DNA of 50,019 nt from Polyangiaceae bacterium (lineage in GTDB: Bacteria; Myxococcota_A; Polyangia; Polyangiales; Polyangiaceae), in assembly GCA_016933275.1 (NCBI GenBank), contig JAFGBI010000457.1:1-50019 (forward strand). Reading direction: 5' to 3'. Shown here piece by piece: positions 32,783 to 41,375 of this stretch (its first letter is position 1; each line of letters opens with the position of its first letter). Both the position numbers and the translations under genes were made by a program. The notes below the pieces were generated by a model that had not been told where the DNA came from, ran no database searches, and worked only from the letters and a program-made list of their open reading frames with translations.

Positions 32783-33760
32783 ATGGCGAAGTTGGGGGCA
32801 TGGCTGGCCGTCGCCGTTGCCGCTACGAGCGCCCGCTGGTCCCTCGCTCAGCCGACGGTCTGGGACGTGGCGCGGGACCCCGAGTCCCGCCTGGTCGAGA
32901 GGAAGTACCTCGAGGTCGAACGCATCATCGAGACCCGGATCGAATCCGTCGGCGACCTGATGGGTGTGCGTCGCGCCGCGGAGCGGCTCCTCGCGGGGAT
33001 CGACGCGCTCGCTCGGACCGGCAGCGACGCGGCGCGGCTCGACGCCATCCTGGGGGCACTCTACTCCGAGCCATACCTGAGGAACCACGCCGAGGCGCGC
33101 AGCCGGCTCGAACGAGCGCTGGCGGGCGAGCTGCCCGCGACGGTGCGCTACCGCGCCTACTCGCTCCTCGGCGTCGCCTGCGCCCGCCTCGAGGCATTCT
33201 TGTGCGAGCGGGAGGCCTATACTCGCGCCCTGACCTTCGCGGTGGACCCCGACGAGCGGGCGTTGGCGTTCATGAACCGCGGGGAGGTGCGCATGCGACT
33301 GGGCGACCTCCGCGGGGCGATCGCGGATGGTCGACGCGCGAAGCGGCTCGCCACCAGCCCCGAGCTGCTAGCTCTCTCCGCATACGGGCTCGGCGTGGCG
33401 CTCGAGCGCAGCGGGGATCTCCCGTCGGCCCTGCGGGCGATGCTCGACGCTCGCGCCGCTTGGCCATCGGCCCTGTCGGTCTCGGCCCTGGACTATCCCG
33501 ACGTCTTCTTCGTGCCGGAATTCGAAGTCCACTATTACAAGGCCCTCGAGGCTCTGGCCGTCGCTCGCGCCTCGTTGGCCGAGGGCAGCACGGCGACGGC
33601 CGCCCAGCATTTCGATGCCGCGATCGCTGCTTTCGAGGAGTACCTACGCGCGGCCGAACCGGTCGGAACACCCTGGGCCCGCAACGCCCGGCTGCACCTC
33701 TCCATCTGTCGCCGCGAACGCGCTGAACTCCCCGTCACTGCGGCCGCTCCATCGCCGTGA
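32783..33760 (+). CDS. Exported TPR-like hypothetical protein
   Basis: A 325-residue protein with a signal peptide (MAKLGAWLAVAVAATSARW, cut near SLAQ). Residues 60-300 form TPR-like helical pairs (YSLLGVACARLEAFLCEREA, AFMNRGEVRMRLGDLRGAI, YGLGVALERSGDLPSALRA). It is the second of two exported TPR genes behind purA. It converges with the membrane-protein gene on the other strand, 40 bp apart, with no clear terminator hairpin between them. The function is unknown. Confidence 0.78.
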   Translation: MAKLGAWLAVAVAATSARWSLAQPTVWDVARDPESRLVERKYLEVERIIETRIESVGDLMGVRRAAERLLAGIDALARTGSDAARLDAILGALYSEPYLRNHAEARSRLERALAGELPATVRYRAYSLLGVACARLEAFLCEREAYTRALTFAVDPDERALAFMNRGEVRMRLGDLRGAIADGRRAKRLATSPELLALSAYGLGVALERSGDLPSALRAMLDARAAWPSALSVSALDYPDVFFVPEFEVHYYKALEALAVARASLAEGSTATAAQHFDAAIAAFEEYLRAAEPVGTPWARNARLHLSICRRERAELPVTAAAPSP

Positions 33761-33800
33761 GCGGGCAGGGCCGCATCAGGGCCAACTCCCGGCTCGCGCG

Positions 33801-34931
33801 TCACGCAGCGTGGGGGAGATCGGGATTGGAGGGATTCGCTCGCAGGATCCGGCTGACGCTCTCCGCGTCGTCCACCGCATGGAAGACGGGGCGCAGCGAG
33901 TCGCTGCGGTCCATCTCGCCGAACGCCCCGCTCGCGGCCAGGGACTGTGCCCGCGGTCCATCGAGGACAAGGAAGACGTCGCTGAGCCCGCGACCAGCGG
34001 AGGCGTCGATGACGTGGACGATGCGTGAGCGCTCCAGGTGTAGCTCCTCCCGACCGCGGGAGATGAGGACATGCTTGTTGGTGATGAGGTAGCGCGTGTC
34101 CCGCACCAGGCGCGCGCTGCGAAGGCCGGCATCGTAGGTGAAGTACCCGCCCATCGCGAGCAACAGCGCGGCGGTCACCGATTCGCCGACCACCAGCGCC
34201 AGGAAGGGCGCCGAGGTGGGTGGGAGCCCAGCGAGGAGCAGCTTCTGGATGGCTGGGACCGCCTGAGCGACGAGCAGACCGAAGGTTGCGAAGAGCCCAG
34301 CTGCCATCCCGAGACGCAGCCACTCCCGCGCCGAGTGGGGGACGAACGCCCGCACGCGTGGACGGGGGCGGGCGGCCCACAGCACGCGTTCATCGATGTC
34401 GAGGCGCTGCGCGATGGGGAGCTGCGAGCTTCCGCGTGGGGCCAGGTCCTCGGCGCCGCGGATGATCGCCCAGACACGGTTCGGCTGGCGGACACCGCGC
34501 AGCGCGATGGTGAGCCTCCGGTGCAGCGGTCCGGTTTGCACGGCGCGCACGAGCTCGAGGTCGCCGATGTCCGGAACCGTGGTGCTCCAGGTGATGCGCG
34601 CGAAGCTGATCGAGTCGCGAGCCATCGTACGCCGGAAGGGACCGCGTTGGACGATGATGCGTCGGGTTGTTACCAGGTAGCGGACCGGTGCGAGCCAGAG
34701 CTTTGGCCCCTGGAAGGCGGCGAGCGCCAGCGTCGCCGCCCATGCCCCGATACCCAGCAGCCGCGTGGGCGATTGGGCGAGAGCCAACGACACCACGGCG
34801 GCAAACATCGTGCACACGCCGGCGACCACGACGAATACCCAACCCGTGGCGCGGAGGAAGGGAGGCGTCTCCAGCAGCTCCGGGCGGCCCGTCCACTGGA
34901 TCGGCTCGGGGATGGAGGAATCTCGGGTCAT
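33801..34931 (-). CDS. Membrane protein with two bacterial PH-type domains
   Basis: A 376-residue protein. Two membrane pairs are visible, near residues 28-75 and 210-265. Each is followed by a bacterial pleckstrin-homology-like (YdbS/YdbT, bPH2) region: RYLVTTRRIIVQRGPFRRTM with ISFARI (about 85-110), and RYLITNKHVLISRGREELHLE (about 290-310). This duplicated TM-PH layout is typical of the family, whose role is unclear (envelope stress is one suggestion). ATG 34931 is preferred to an upstream start because the extra 23 residues look unrelated. Confidence 0.8.
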   Translation of the reverse strand: MTRDSSIPEPIQWTGRPELLETPPFLRATGWVFVVVAGVCTMFAAVVSLALAQSPTRLLGIGAWAATLALAAFQGPKLWLAPVRYLVTTRRIIVQRGPFRRTMARDSISFARITWSTTVPDIGDLELVRAVQTGPLHRRLTIALRGVRQPNRVWAIIRGAEDLAPRGSSQLPIAQRLDIDERVLWAARPRPRVRAFVPHSAREWLRLGMAAGLFATFGLLVAQAVPAIQKLLLAGLPPTSAPFLALVVGESVTAALLLAMGGYFTYDAGLRSARLVRDTRYLITNKHVLISRGREELHLERSRIVHVIDASAGRGLSDVFLVLDGPRAQSLAASGAFGEMDRSDSLRPVFHAVDDAESVSRILRANPSNPDLPHAA

Positions 34932-35065
34932 GACCGTACTGGGTTGGACACGAGGACCTCGACCAAGCTTGCGATGTTTCGGAAGGAACTCCACCCCCAA
35001 GGCGCAATTTCATCCTGAACGAAACCCGAAGCGGCGGTCCTGAGCCGGCTTGGGCGGTCACGGTC

Positions 35066-36214
35066 TCAGGGAGTGGGGGCCACGAAAACGATTTCGACCC
35101 GGGAATTCCGCTCGTCGGCCCCCCGTCGGCCCGGCTCGACCAGAGGGAGGGCATTGCCCGCCAGCGCTGACTCGACCCGAGACGCACCTCCCTGGCGGAG
35201 CGCCTCCACCAGCTGCCGGGCGCGATCATCGGCCTGCCGCTTCGATCCGCGAGCGGTGGCGTCGTGGAGCACGACCAGGACCGGGAAGCGCGCGTGGTCC
35301 CGTGCGAGCCGACCGAGCCTCGCGAGGGTGGCTGCCGCGGTGGAGGTGAGCTCGTTCCTCGTAGTGAAAAGGTCATGGAGCAGGACGATGACTCCGCGAT
35401 CGTCGCGGTAGACGAAGAAGCTCCCCTCTTCGCCGAGCGAGGTGAGCAGGGCATCGGCCGCGCTCGCTTCGGGCCCAGCGGGCGGGCTCGCGCGGCGGAC
35501 GCGGGTCAACATCGAGAGGCAGCCGGAGCGCGCGCGGAGGGCCTCGTCGATCGGCGCTGGACCGCCGCCCTCCAGAAGGCGCTCGAGGGCGACGACAGCG
35601 TCGACCGCCCCGGCGAGACCCTCGGCGTCGGGGGACAGGAGGCGTGTCGCGGTGCAGGTGAGGCGAGCCTGGAGTAGCAGCGAGCGGGCGGCATCGCGCC
35701 GGGCCTGCTCGCGGTCCGGGCCCGCGGGGCCGCTCGTTGGCAGTGGCTCGAGCTCGCGGGCCACGCGGATCCTGAGCTCGAAGGCGTCGGCCTCCGCGGC
35801 CACCCGGCGCTGCTGTTCGTCGATCTTCGCGAGCTCGCCTTCGGCGCGCTCGACCTCGAGCTCCGTCCTGGCCAACCGCTGCTCGGCGCGCGCCAACCGA
35901 CTGAGCACGAAGGCGTGCTCATAGGCCGCGATGGTGTGCTCCCCCAACACCTGCGCCGCCGAGAGGTTCTTGGCTTCGTACGCCGCGTGAGCCTTCGCGC
36001 GTAGCTGCTCGGCGGCGAGGAACGCTTGCGGCGCGAACTTCTGCGCCGCCGTGGAGGCGGCGCTCGCACGCACGGCGTCGACCTCGGTGAACACCCGGGG
36101 ACGAGGCAGCGATGCGCAGGAAGGAGCCAACAGCAGCCCGAGCCCGCCCACCAGCGCCATCATCGCCGCCCGCGACGCCCAGACTGCGTCCCGCAGGGAG
36201 TTCGGTCGGGTCAT
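35066..36214 (-). CDS. OmpA-like lipoprotein with coiled coil
   Basis: A 382-residue lipoprotein. The signal peptide ends in the lipobox LAPSC (Cys near residue 32), so it is anchored in a membrane by lipid. Residues 60-170 are a long charged coiled coil. The C-terminal 110 residues are an OmpA/MotB-type fold (VIVLLHDLF, then LVVLHDATARGSKRQADDRA, ending NSRVEIVFVAP), which binds peptidoglycan in this family. It likely tethers envelope layers. It overlaps the stop of the upstream gene by four bases. Confidence 0.82.
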   Translation of the reverse strand: MTRPNSLRDAVWASRAAMMALVGGLGLLLAPSCASLPRPRVFTEVDAVRASAASTAAQKFAPQAFLAAEQLRAKAHAAYEAKNLSAAQVLGEHTIAAYEHAFVLSRLARAEQRLARTELEVERAEGELAKIDEQQRRVAAEADAFELRIRVARELEPLPTSGPAGPDREQARRDAARSLLLQARLTCTATRLLSPDAEGLAGAVDAVVALERLLEGGGPAPIDEALRARSGCLSMLTRVRRASPPAGPEASAADALLTSLGEEGSFFVYRDDRGVIVLLHDLFTTRNELTSTAAATLARLGRLARDHARFPVLVVLHDATARGSKRQADDRARQLVEALRQGGASRVESALAGNALPLVEPGRRGADERNSRVEIVFVAPTP

Positions 36215-36723
36215 GGCGTGCCTCCCGTCGGTGCCGACGGTGTCGGTGCCGCCGAGGGTGTGGCAAGGGCCGCGAGCTGGGCCTCGGCCCTGCCGCGGCG
36301 AGCGATGGTCTGCTCGAGCAGGGTGCGAGCGCGGCGTGCCTTCGCTTCGAGCTCGGCGGCGCGCCGCTCCGCGGCGGTGGTGCGCTCCTCTGCCGCGACC
36401 GTTCGCGCGAGGTCGGCGCCCGTGTCGGCCCATTCGCGCCCGAGCGCCTCGAGGCGTGCCGCGTGCTCGGGGTCACCAGCGGCTCGTGCGTCCTCGGCAC
36501 GAACGAGGGCGTCCTCGGCACGCTCGATCTCTCGCCGCGTGAGCGCCGAACGAGCGGGCTCGGCGGAGAGGGTGGCCAGGGTGGCCCGGGCGGCACGCCC
36601 ATCCCCTTCGGCGGCGGCGATCGCCACGCCGCCGAGGACGACCAAGAGGGGAACCACCCAACCGAACCGAGGCGCCGAGCCAAGCACGGGGAGAACGAAG
36701 CCACGACCTGTCCCGGAGGTCAA
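36211..36723 (-). CDS. Membrane-anchored coiled-coil protein
   Basis: A protein of about 170 residues, if the TTG at 36723 is the start; no ATG or well-placed ribosome site exists, so the start is uncertain. One hydrophobic helix (WVVPLLVVLGGVAIAAA) near residue 20 is followed by a long Ala/Arg/Glu-rich coiled coil (about 40-155) and a short Pro/Thr tail. Its stop overlaps the lipoprotein start (ATGA), so the two form an operon and may interact through their coils. The function is unknown. Confidence 0.65.
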   Translation of the reverse strand: MTSGTGRGFVLPVLGSAPRFGWVVPLLVVLGGVAIAAAEGDGRAARATLATLSAEPARSALTRREIERAEDALVRAEDARAAGDPEHAARLEALGREWADTGADLARTVAAEERTTAAERRAAELEAKARRARTLLEQTIARRGRAEAQLAALATPSAAPTPSAPTGGTP

Positions 36724-36807
36724 GCGGCCGAACGGCGTTCCAGCGGGTGCACGGATTCGAGCCGTGTGCGGACGTCCTTCGCCCTGGCCTGGGGGGCCGT
36801 GGTAATA

Positions 36808-37281
36808 ATGCGCGCCGGCGAGGTGACCGTGGCTAGGAACCGAGCGACCTGGGACGAGTACTTCATGGGGATTGCAGTGCAGGTCGCGGGTCGCTCCACC
36901 TGCGATCGCAAGCATGTCGGTGCCGTCGTCGTCCGCGATCGGATGATCCTGGCGACGGGATATAACGGTTCGATCCGCGGCCTGCCGCACTGCGATGACG
37001 CGGGGCACCTGATGGAAGCCGGCCATTGTGTGCGCACCGTACACGCGGAGTCGAATGCCATCGCCCAGGCCGCCCGCAACGGCGTCCGTCTCGAGGGAGG
37101 TGGCATCTACGTGACCGCGTCGCCGTGCTTCACGTGCTTCAAGCTGATCGCCAACTGCGGACTCTCTCGGATCGTCTTCGGCGAGTTTTATCGCGATGAG
37201 AGGATCTTCGAGTTTAGCCAGATGCTCGGCATCGAGCTCGTGCACCTGCCCCTCCCGTCTTCCTCCGAGGGTTCCCCGTGA
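36808..37281 (+). CDS. Deoxycytidylate deaminase family protein
   Basis: A zinc-dependent deaminase (157 residues) of the dCMP/ComEB type, which makes dUMP for dTMP synthesis. The zinc and proton-shuttle motif VHAESNAI (His-Ala-Glu) and the second zinc motif SPCFTCFK are intact. WDEYFMGIA at the start and the GYNGSIRGLPHCDD nucleotide loop fit dCMP deaminase better than riboflavin or tRNA deaminases. ATG 36808 is chosen; GTG codons shortly downstream are possible. It overlaps the next gene (GTGA). Confidence 0.88.
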   Translation: MRAGEVTVARNRATWDEYFMGIAVQVAGRSTCDRKHVGAVVVRDRMILATGYNGSIRGLPHCDDAGHLMEAGHCVRTVHAESNAIAQAARNGVRLEGGGIYVTASPCFTCFKLIANCGLSRIVFGEFYRDERIFEFSQMLGIELVHLPLPSSSEGSP

Positions 37282-38264
37282 GCGGGCTCCGGGTGGCGGT
37301 CGTGGCGGGCGGCCCCTCTCCGGAGGCCGCGGTCAGTCGGGCCTCGGCGCAGGCCGTCGTCGCGGCGCTCGCCGTGTTTGGGCACCAGCCGACTCTGCAC
37401 GAACTCGACGCGGGGCTTGCCGGGCGTCTCGCCGAGGGTGCCTGCGACGTCGTCTTTCCGGTCACCCATGGCGCCCTCGGTGAGGATGGGTGCCTACAGG
37501 GGTTGCTCGAGGTGCTCAGGCTTCCGTACGTGGGGTCGCCGGTCCGTGCCAGCGCGATCGCCGCCGACAAACCTACGAGCAAGGTCCATTTTCGTGCTGC
37601 GGGACTGCCGGTCGCCAAGGACGTTGTCGTCGATTCGAGGCGCGACCTGCCGGGCCAGGCGGCAACGTTGCGGCAGTTCCTTGGCAGTGCCCTGGTGGTG
37701 AAGCCCGCCGGCGGAGGCTCGGCCATCGGGGTAACGCGGATCGCTGCCCACCAACCGGACGCCGCGGTCATCGCCGCGCTCGAGGCGGCCCTCGCGGTCG
37801 ACACGGCGGTGCTCGTGGAGGAGTTCGTGGTGGGTCGCGAACTCACCTGCGGCGTGCTCGACGTCGAGGACGAGGGACCGCGTGCGCTCCCGCCTACCGA
37901 GATCGCGAGCCGCGCTGCCGACTTTTACGACTTCACCTCGAAGTACGCTGCCGGTGGCAGTGCGCACCGCTGCCCAGCGCCGCTCCCGGAATCCGTCACC
38001 CAGACGGTCGGTGACATCGCAGTGGCCGCCTTCCGTTCGGTGGGTGCCCGCGATCTTGGCCGCGCGGACCTCATCCTGGGTGAGTCGGGCCACCTGGTGC
38101 TCCTCGAGCTCAACACCCTTCCGGGGATGACGGCCACCAGCCTGTACCCCGAGGCCGCCGCGGTCGCTGGGATAGGGTTTCCCGAGCTCTGTGACCGGTT
38201 GGTGCAGCGGGCGTTCGCGCGCCCCCGGCGGGTCGTACCCGAGGTGGTCCCCATGCCCGCGTGA
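37278..38264 (+). CDS. D-alanine--D-alanine ligase family protein
   Basis: An ATP-grasp ligase (328 residues) that would join two D-alanines for peptidoglycan. The N-terminal VAVVAGGPSPEAAVSRAS replaces the usual GGPSSEREVS. VFPVTHGALGEDGCLQGLLE, YVGSPVRASAIAADK, VVKPAGGGSAIGV and the C-terminal ELNTLPGMTATSLYPEAA with metal ligands are all recognisable. No mur or fts genes are near, so this may be a second ligase or a related dipeptide ligase. GTG 37278 overlaps the deaminase stop. Confidence 0.85.
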   Translation: MSGLRVAVVAGGPSPEAAVSRASAQAVVAALAVFGHQPTLHELDAGLAGRLAEGACDVVFPVTHGALGEDGCLQGLLEVLRLPYVGSPVRASAIAADKPTSKVHFRAAGLPVAKDVVVDSRRDLPGQAATLRQFLGSALVVKPAGGGSAIGVTRIAAHQPDAAVIAALEAALAVDTAVLVEEFVVGRELTCGVLDVEDEGPRALPPTEIASRAADFYDFTSKYAAGGSAHRCPAPLPESVTQTVGDIAVAAFRSVGARDLGRADLILGESGHLVLLELNTLPGMTATSLYPEAAAVAGIGFPELCDRLVQRAFARPRRVVPEVVPMPA

Positions 38265-38289
38265 CCCGGGGCGGGGGGCGCAGTGGGCC

Positions 38290-38970
38290 TCAGGGGTTCC
38301 GCGGCCGTCCGCACAGCGATGCGAGTTGCTCGGCGGACAGGGACCGGGCTCGTGATCGCAGACGCTCGAGGATCCCGTCACGGTCAGGGGGAGCTGTGAT
38401 CGTGTGGTTCGTCGATCGCGTGGCCCGTGTCCAGGCTCTGCCCCGTTCGGGGTCGCTGGCGAGGACTGGCATCAGACCCCCTTTCGATGGCGAGCTCGGC
38501 GCTACCTCGGGCGAGCTCGGCGCTACCTCGGGCGAGCTCGGCGCTACCTCGGGCGAGCTCGGCGCTACCTCGGGCGAGCTCGGCGCGGCCCCCGGGCGAG
38601 GGCGGAGGTCGGTCGCGGTCGTCGCCTCGGGCGATGAGTCATGGTCGGACGCCTCCCCCCCTCGACGATGCCGGGTGACAGCGTGGTCGATGAAAGCCTT
38701 GGTCGAGGCTCCGAAACGCTTGAACTGGACGACGAGGCCGCCGGGGTTGGTCCCCTCCGGTGCTCGATGTCGTCGCACGCGTCCCTCGGCCTTGATGACC
38801 TGCTCCCCCGTCGCGAGGGTCACCGAGAACCGGACGAGCGTTCCTTCCGGGAGCGGCTCGGCGTCGATGAGCAACATCCTTCGGTGGTCGATCGTGTCGG
38901 CTTCCGCGTCGAGGTAGGCCTCGACGGATTCGTAGGGCCGGGTGATGCGAACGAAGGGTGGGTTATTCAC
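38290..38970 (-). CDS. PilZ-like domain protein with heptapeptide tandem repeats
   Basis: A 226-residue protein. Residues 1-105 resemble the PilZ-like beta domain seen in myxobacteria (RITRPYESVEAYLDAEADT, then GTLVRFSVTLATGEQVIKAE and GGLVVQFKRF), though the classical c-di-GMP RxxxR motif is not evident, so ligand binding is uncertain. The middle holds four exact APSSPEV repeats. The C-terminus is helical (ILERLRSRARSLSAEQLASL). GTG 38970 is the likely start, and a longer in-frame reading looks non-coding. It converges with the Ddl-like gene. Confidence 0.75.
   Translation of the reverse strand: MNNPPFVRITRPYESVEAYLDAEADTIDHRRMLLIDAEPLPEGTLVRFSVTLATGEQVIKAEGRVRRHRAPEGTNPGGLVVQFKRFGASTKAFIDHAVTRHRRGGEASDHDSSPEATTATDLRPRPGAAPSSPEVAPSSPEVAPSSPEVAPSSPEVAPSSPSKGGLMPVLASDPERGRAWTRATRSTNHTITAPPDRDGILERLRSRARSLSAEQLASLCGRPRNP
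38492..38596. repeat. 21-bp tandem repeat within the PilZ-like gene
   Basis: GAGCTCGGCGCTACCTCGGG plus one C repeats exactly four times (38492-38575), followed by one degenerate unit (38576-38596). On the minus strand it codes for APSSPEV repeats in the linker between the PilZ-like domain and the C-terminal helices. The identical units suggest recent expansion, and copy number may vary. Confidence 0.92.
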
Positions 38971-39385
38971 AGCATGCTCGCGCGCGCTGCTGGTGAGGCG
39001 CGACGCACCGACCCGCAAGCCTACCCGACCAAGGCCCTGGTGCCCAGCGACCGGGCGGAGCTGCGGCGGACGCGGAGTTTCTTCGGCCCCCGGTCGAACC
39101 ACCGGATCCGGGCGGTTCCCCTCGCGGACCGGGCGCCGACGGCCCAGAGCAGCAATCAGGTTGATTGCTGCGTCGAATCAACAACCTAGAGCACCGACCC
39201 GGCAGCAGATCTCGTCCGGGCGCCGTTGGAGACGTGCCCTCGCTCGGCACGGGCACGTTTCCAGCGGCGCCGTTGCTGTTGGCAGCCCGATCATGCTCTA
39301 GCGATCCTCGAACAGAGACCCACGTCCCGCTGCGGGCGGCAGACGGGTTCCGCCCGCCCGGCGGTTTCGCTAGAACAGGCCCCGT
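38971..39385. other. Divergent intergenic region holding copy D
   Basis: 415 bp between the minus-strand PilZ-like gene and purD. It contains the dispersed element at 39146-39300 and otherwise no coding signal. A TAGAAC box about 10 bases before the purD ATG could be a -10 site, but no clear -35 precedes it. Confidence 0.6.
39146..39300 (+). repeat. Dispersed palindromic element, copy D
   Basis: Complete copy. The left boundary is CCAG and the right boundary CTAG (39298-39301). The head palindrome pairs 39149-39158 with 39162-39171 (10 bp). TAGAGCACCGA is at 39187-39197. The central stem 39219-39239 pairs fully with 39251-39271 if two G-U wobbles are allowed; its sequence differs from copies A-C at several paired positions. 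The loop is 39240-39250 (11 nt). Confidence 0.9.
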
Positions 39386-40681
39386 ATGGAAAGACGACGC
39401 CGGGTCCTGGTGGTTGGGTCGGGGGGCCGCGAACACGCAATCGCCCTACGCTTGCTCGAATCCGAGTCGGTGGGCGAAGTCCTGGTCGCTCCCGGAAACG
39501 CGGGCACCGCCACCGACGCCCCTGGGCTTCCGACGGGCAAGCTGCTTCGCTCGGTGGCGGGCGGTACGCTGGAGATCGCCCAGCGAGAGATGGTGGATCT
39601 GGTCGTCGTCGGCCCGGAAGCGCCCCTCGTCGGGGGGGTGGTCGATGAGCTGGAGGCGGCGGGCATTCCAGCCTTCGGACCGTCGCGAGCCGCCGCGCGG
39701 CTCGAGGGGTCCAAGGCATTCATGAAGGCGTTTGCCGCGCGGCACGGGCTGCCGACGGCACGGCATCGGGTGGTCACCGACCCGGGTGCGGTGGACGCGG
39801 CCGTGAGGGCGTTTGCCGAGCCGCCCGTGGTCAAGGCCGATGGACTCTGCGCGGGAAAGGGGGTGGTGGTCGCCGGGACGCACGAAGAGGCGATCGTCGT
39901 CGCGACGGCGATGCTGACTGGGGAAGCGTTTGGCGCGGCGGGTGAGCGGGTGATTCTGGAGGAGCGTCTGGTCGGACAGGAAGCGAGCGTCCATGTCATC
40001 ACCGACGGTGAGCGCTTCGTCGTGCTGCCTCCCGCTCAGGACCACAAGCGGGTGGGGGAGGGGGACCAGGGGCCCAACACGGGCGGCATGGGGGCCTACG
40101 CACCCGCGCCCCTGGTCACCGAGGCCATCGCCGCGCGGATCGAGCGCAGCATCGTCGTGCCGACCCTCGAAGGCATGCGAGAGGAGGGGACTCCATTCCG
40201 GGGCGTGCTCTACGCGGGGCTCATGATCACGGAGAGCGGAGCCCCCTTGCTGCTCGAGTACAACGTTCGCTTCGGGGACCCAGAGACGCAGGTCCTCATG
40301 AGCACGATCGACGGGGATCTCGGGGAGGCGTTGGCCGGAGCCGCACAACGGTCGCTCTCGCCCGACGCGATCCGGCCCGCCTCCAAGCACGCGCTCGTGG
40401 TGGTTCTGGCTGCGTCCGGCTACCCCGGCAGCCCGCGCACCGGAGACGAGATCCACGGTCTCGAGGTCGCCGCGGCCTTGCCCGACGTCCAAGTCTTCCA
40501 CGCCGGAACGCGGCGGGTGGAAGGCCGAGTCCTGACCGCGGGTGGGCGGATCCTCGGGGTGACGGCCAGCGGCGCGACCCTCCGGGCGGCGAGGGACGCC
40601 GCCTATCGCGGCGTCGGCGCGATCCAGTTCGCCGGCGCCCACCATCGTCGCGATATCGGGCGACGGGCCCTGGAGAAATGA
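39386..40681 (+). CDS. purD: Phosphoribosylamine--glycine ligase
   Basis: The second enzyme of purine synthesis (431 residues), an ATP-grasp ligase that joins phosphoribosylamine and glycine. The start VLVVGSGGREHAIALRL, the block GPEAPLVGGVVDELE, GPSRAAARLEGSKAFMK, VKADGLCAGKGVVVA, QDHKRVGEGDQGPNTGGMGA and EYNVRFGDPETQ are all canonical. ATG 39386 lies 85 bp after dispersed copy D. The stop overlaps the next start (ATGA). PRPP from prs and AMP synthesis by purA are in the same window. Confidence 0.97.
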   Translation: MERRRRVLVVGSGGREHAIALRLLESESVGEVLVAPGNAGTATDAPGLPTGKLLRSVAGGTLEIAQREMVDLVVVGPEAPLVGGVVDELEAAGIPAFGPSRAAARLEGSKAFMKAFAARHGLPTARHRVVTDPGAVDAAVRAFAEPPVVKADGLCAGKGVVVAGTHEEAIVVATAMLTGEAFGAAGERVILEERLVGQEASVHVITDGERFVVLPPAQDHKRVGEGDQGPNTGGMGAYAPAPLVTEAIAARIERSIVVPTLEGMREEGTPFRGVLYAGLMITESGAPLLLEYNVRFGDPETQVLMSTIDGDLGEALAGAAQRSLSPDAIRPASKHALVVVLAASGYPGSPRTGDEIHGLEVAAALPDVQVFHAGTRRVEGRVLTAGGRILGVTASGATLRAARDAAYRGVGAIQFAGAHHRRDIGRRALEK

Positions 40682-41301
40682 AGCTTGCCCTCTCTGTTCT
40701 CCGCCTGGGTGGTGTGGTCGCCGCCCCCACGGAAACCCTCTACGGCCTCCTGGTCGATGCGACCAACCCGCGAGCGATCGGCGCCTTGCTCGCGGTGAAG
40801 CCCCGCGGGCACGACAAAGGGATCCCCCTCATCCTGCCTGAGCCCGAGGCTTGGCGAGGGTTGGTGACCGAGGTGCCGCCGGTCGCGGAGCGGCTGGCGC
40901 AGGAGTTCTGGCCAGGACCGCTCACCATCGCCCTGGCCGCCGCTCCCGGCGTCGATCCGAGACTGATCCTGAACGGTACGGTGGCCGTGCGCTGGCCCAG
41001 CGACTCGCCTGCTCTGAGCCTGGCCCGAAGTCTCAGAAGACCCCTTACCGCAACCAGCGCGAACGAGCCAGGGAAGCCGCCGGGGCGAACCGGGGGGGAG
41101 GTGCGTGCCATGCTACGCACCCCGGTGGGAATGCGACTGCGCGTCGTGGAGGGAACGGCCGCGGGCGGCGTGCCCTCGACCGTGGTCGCCATCGAGCATG
41201 GAAAATGCCGCATCATTCGGCTGGGGGCGATCGGCGAGGCGGCACTGCTCCGAGTGCTGAGTCCATATTGCGGGATTGACCCCCAAACGACCCGGGGTTA
41301 G
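40678..41301 (+). CDS. L-threonylcarbamoyladenylate synthase family (Sua5/YrdC)
   Basis: Makes threonylcarbamoyl-AMP for the universal t6A37 modification of tRNA (207 residues, the single-domain YrdC length). Typical blocks are GGVVAAPTETLYGLLVDA, the KPRGHDKGIPLIL loop with basic residues, EFWPGPLTIAL, VAVRWPSD and the TATSANEPGKPP region. It lacks the C-terminal Sua5 domain. It overlaps purD by four bases and precedes serC. Confidence 0.9.
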   Translation: MKLALSVLRLGGVVAAPTETLYGLLVDATNPRAIGALLAVKPRGHDKGIPLILPEPEAWRGLVTEVPPVAERLAQEFWPGPLTIALAAAPGVDPRLILNGTVAVRWPSDSPALSLARSLRRPLTATSANEPGKPPGRTGGEVRAMLRTPVGMRLRVVEGTAAGGVPSTVVAIEHGKCRIIRLGAIGEAALLRVLSPYCGIDPQTTRG

Positions 41302-41304
41302 CAG
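41276..41304 (+). promoter_or_regulatory. Weak candidate promoter for serC-serA
   Basis: TTGACC (41276-41281), a 17-bp spacer and TAGCAG (41299-41304), whose first three bases are the stop codon of the preceding gene. It lies about 70 bp before serC. The -10 is poor, and read-through from purD is equally possible. Confidence 0.25.
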
Positions 41305-41375
41305 CGAGGGCGCCTAGCGGAACGACGCACCTCGCTCGGATGGTGAGCAGCGTCCGGCCGCAATCACGGAGGAAC

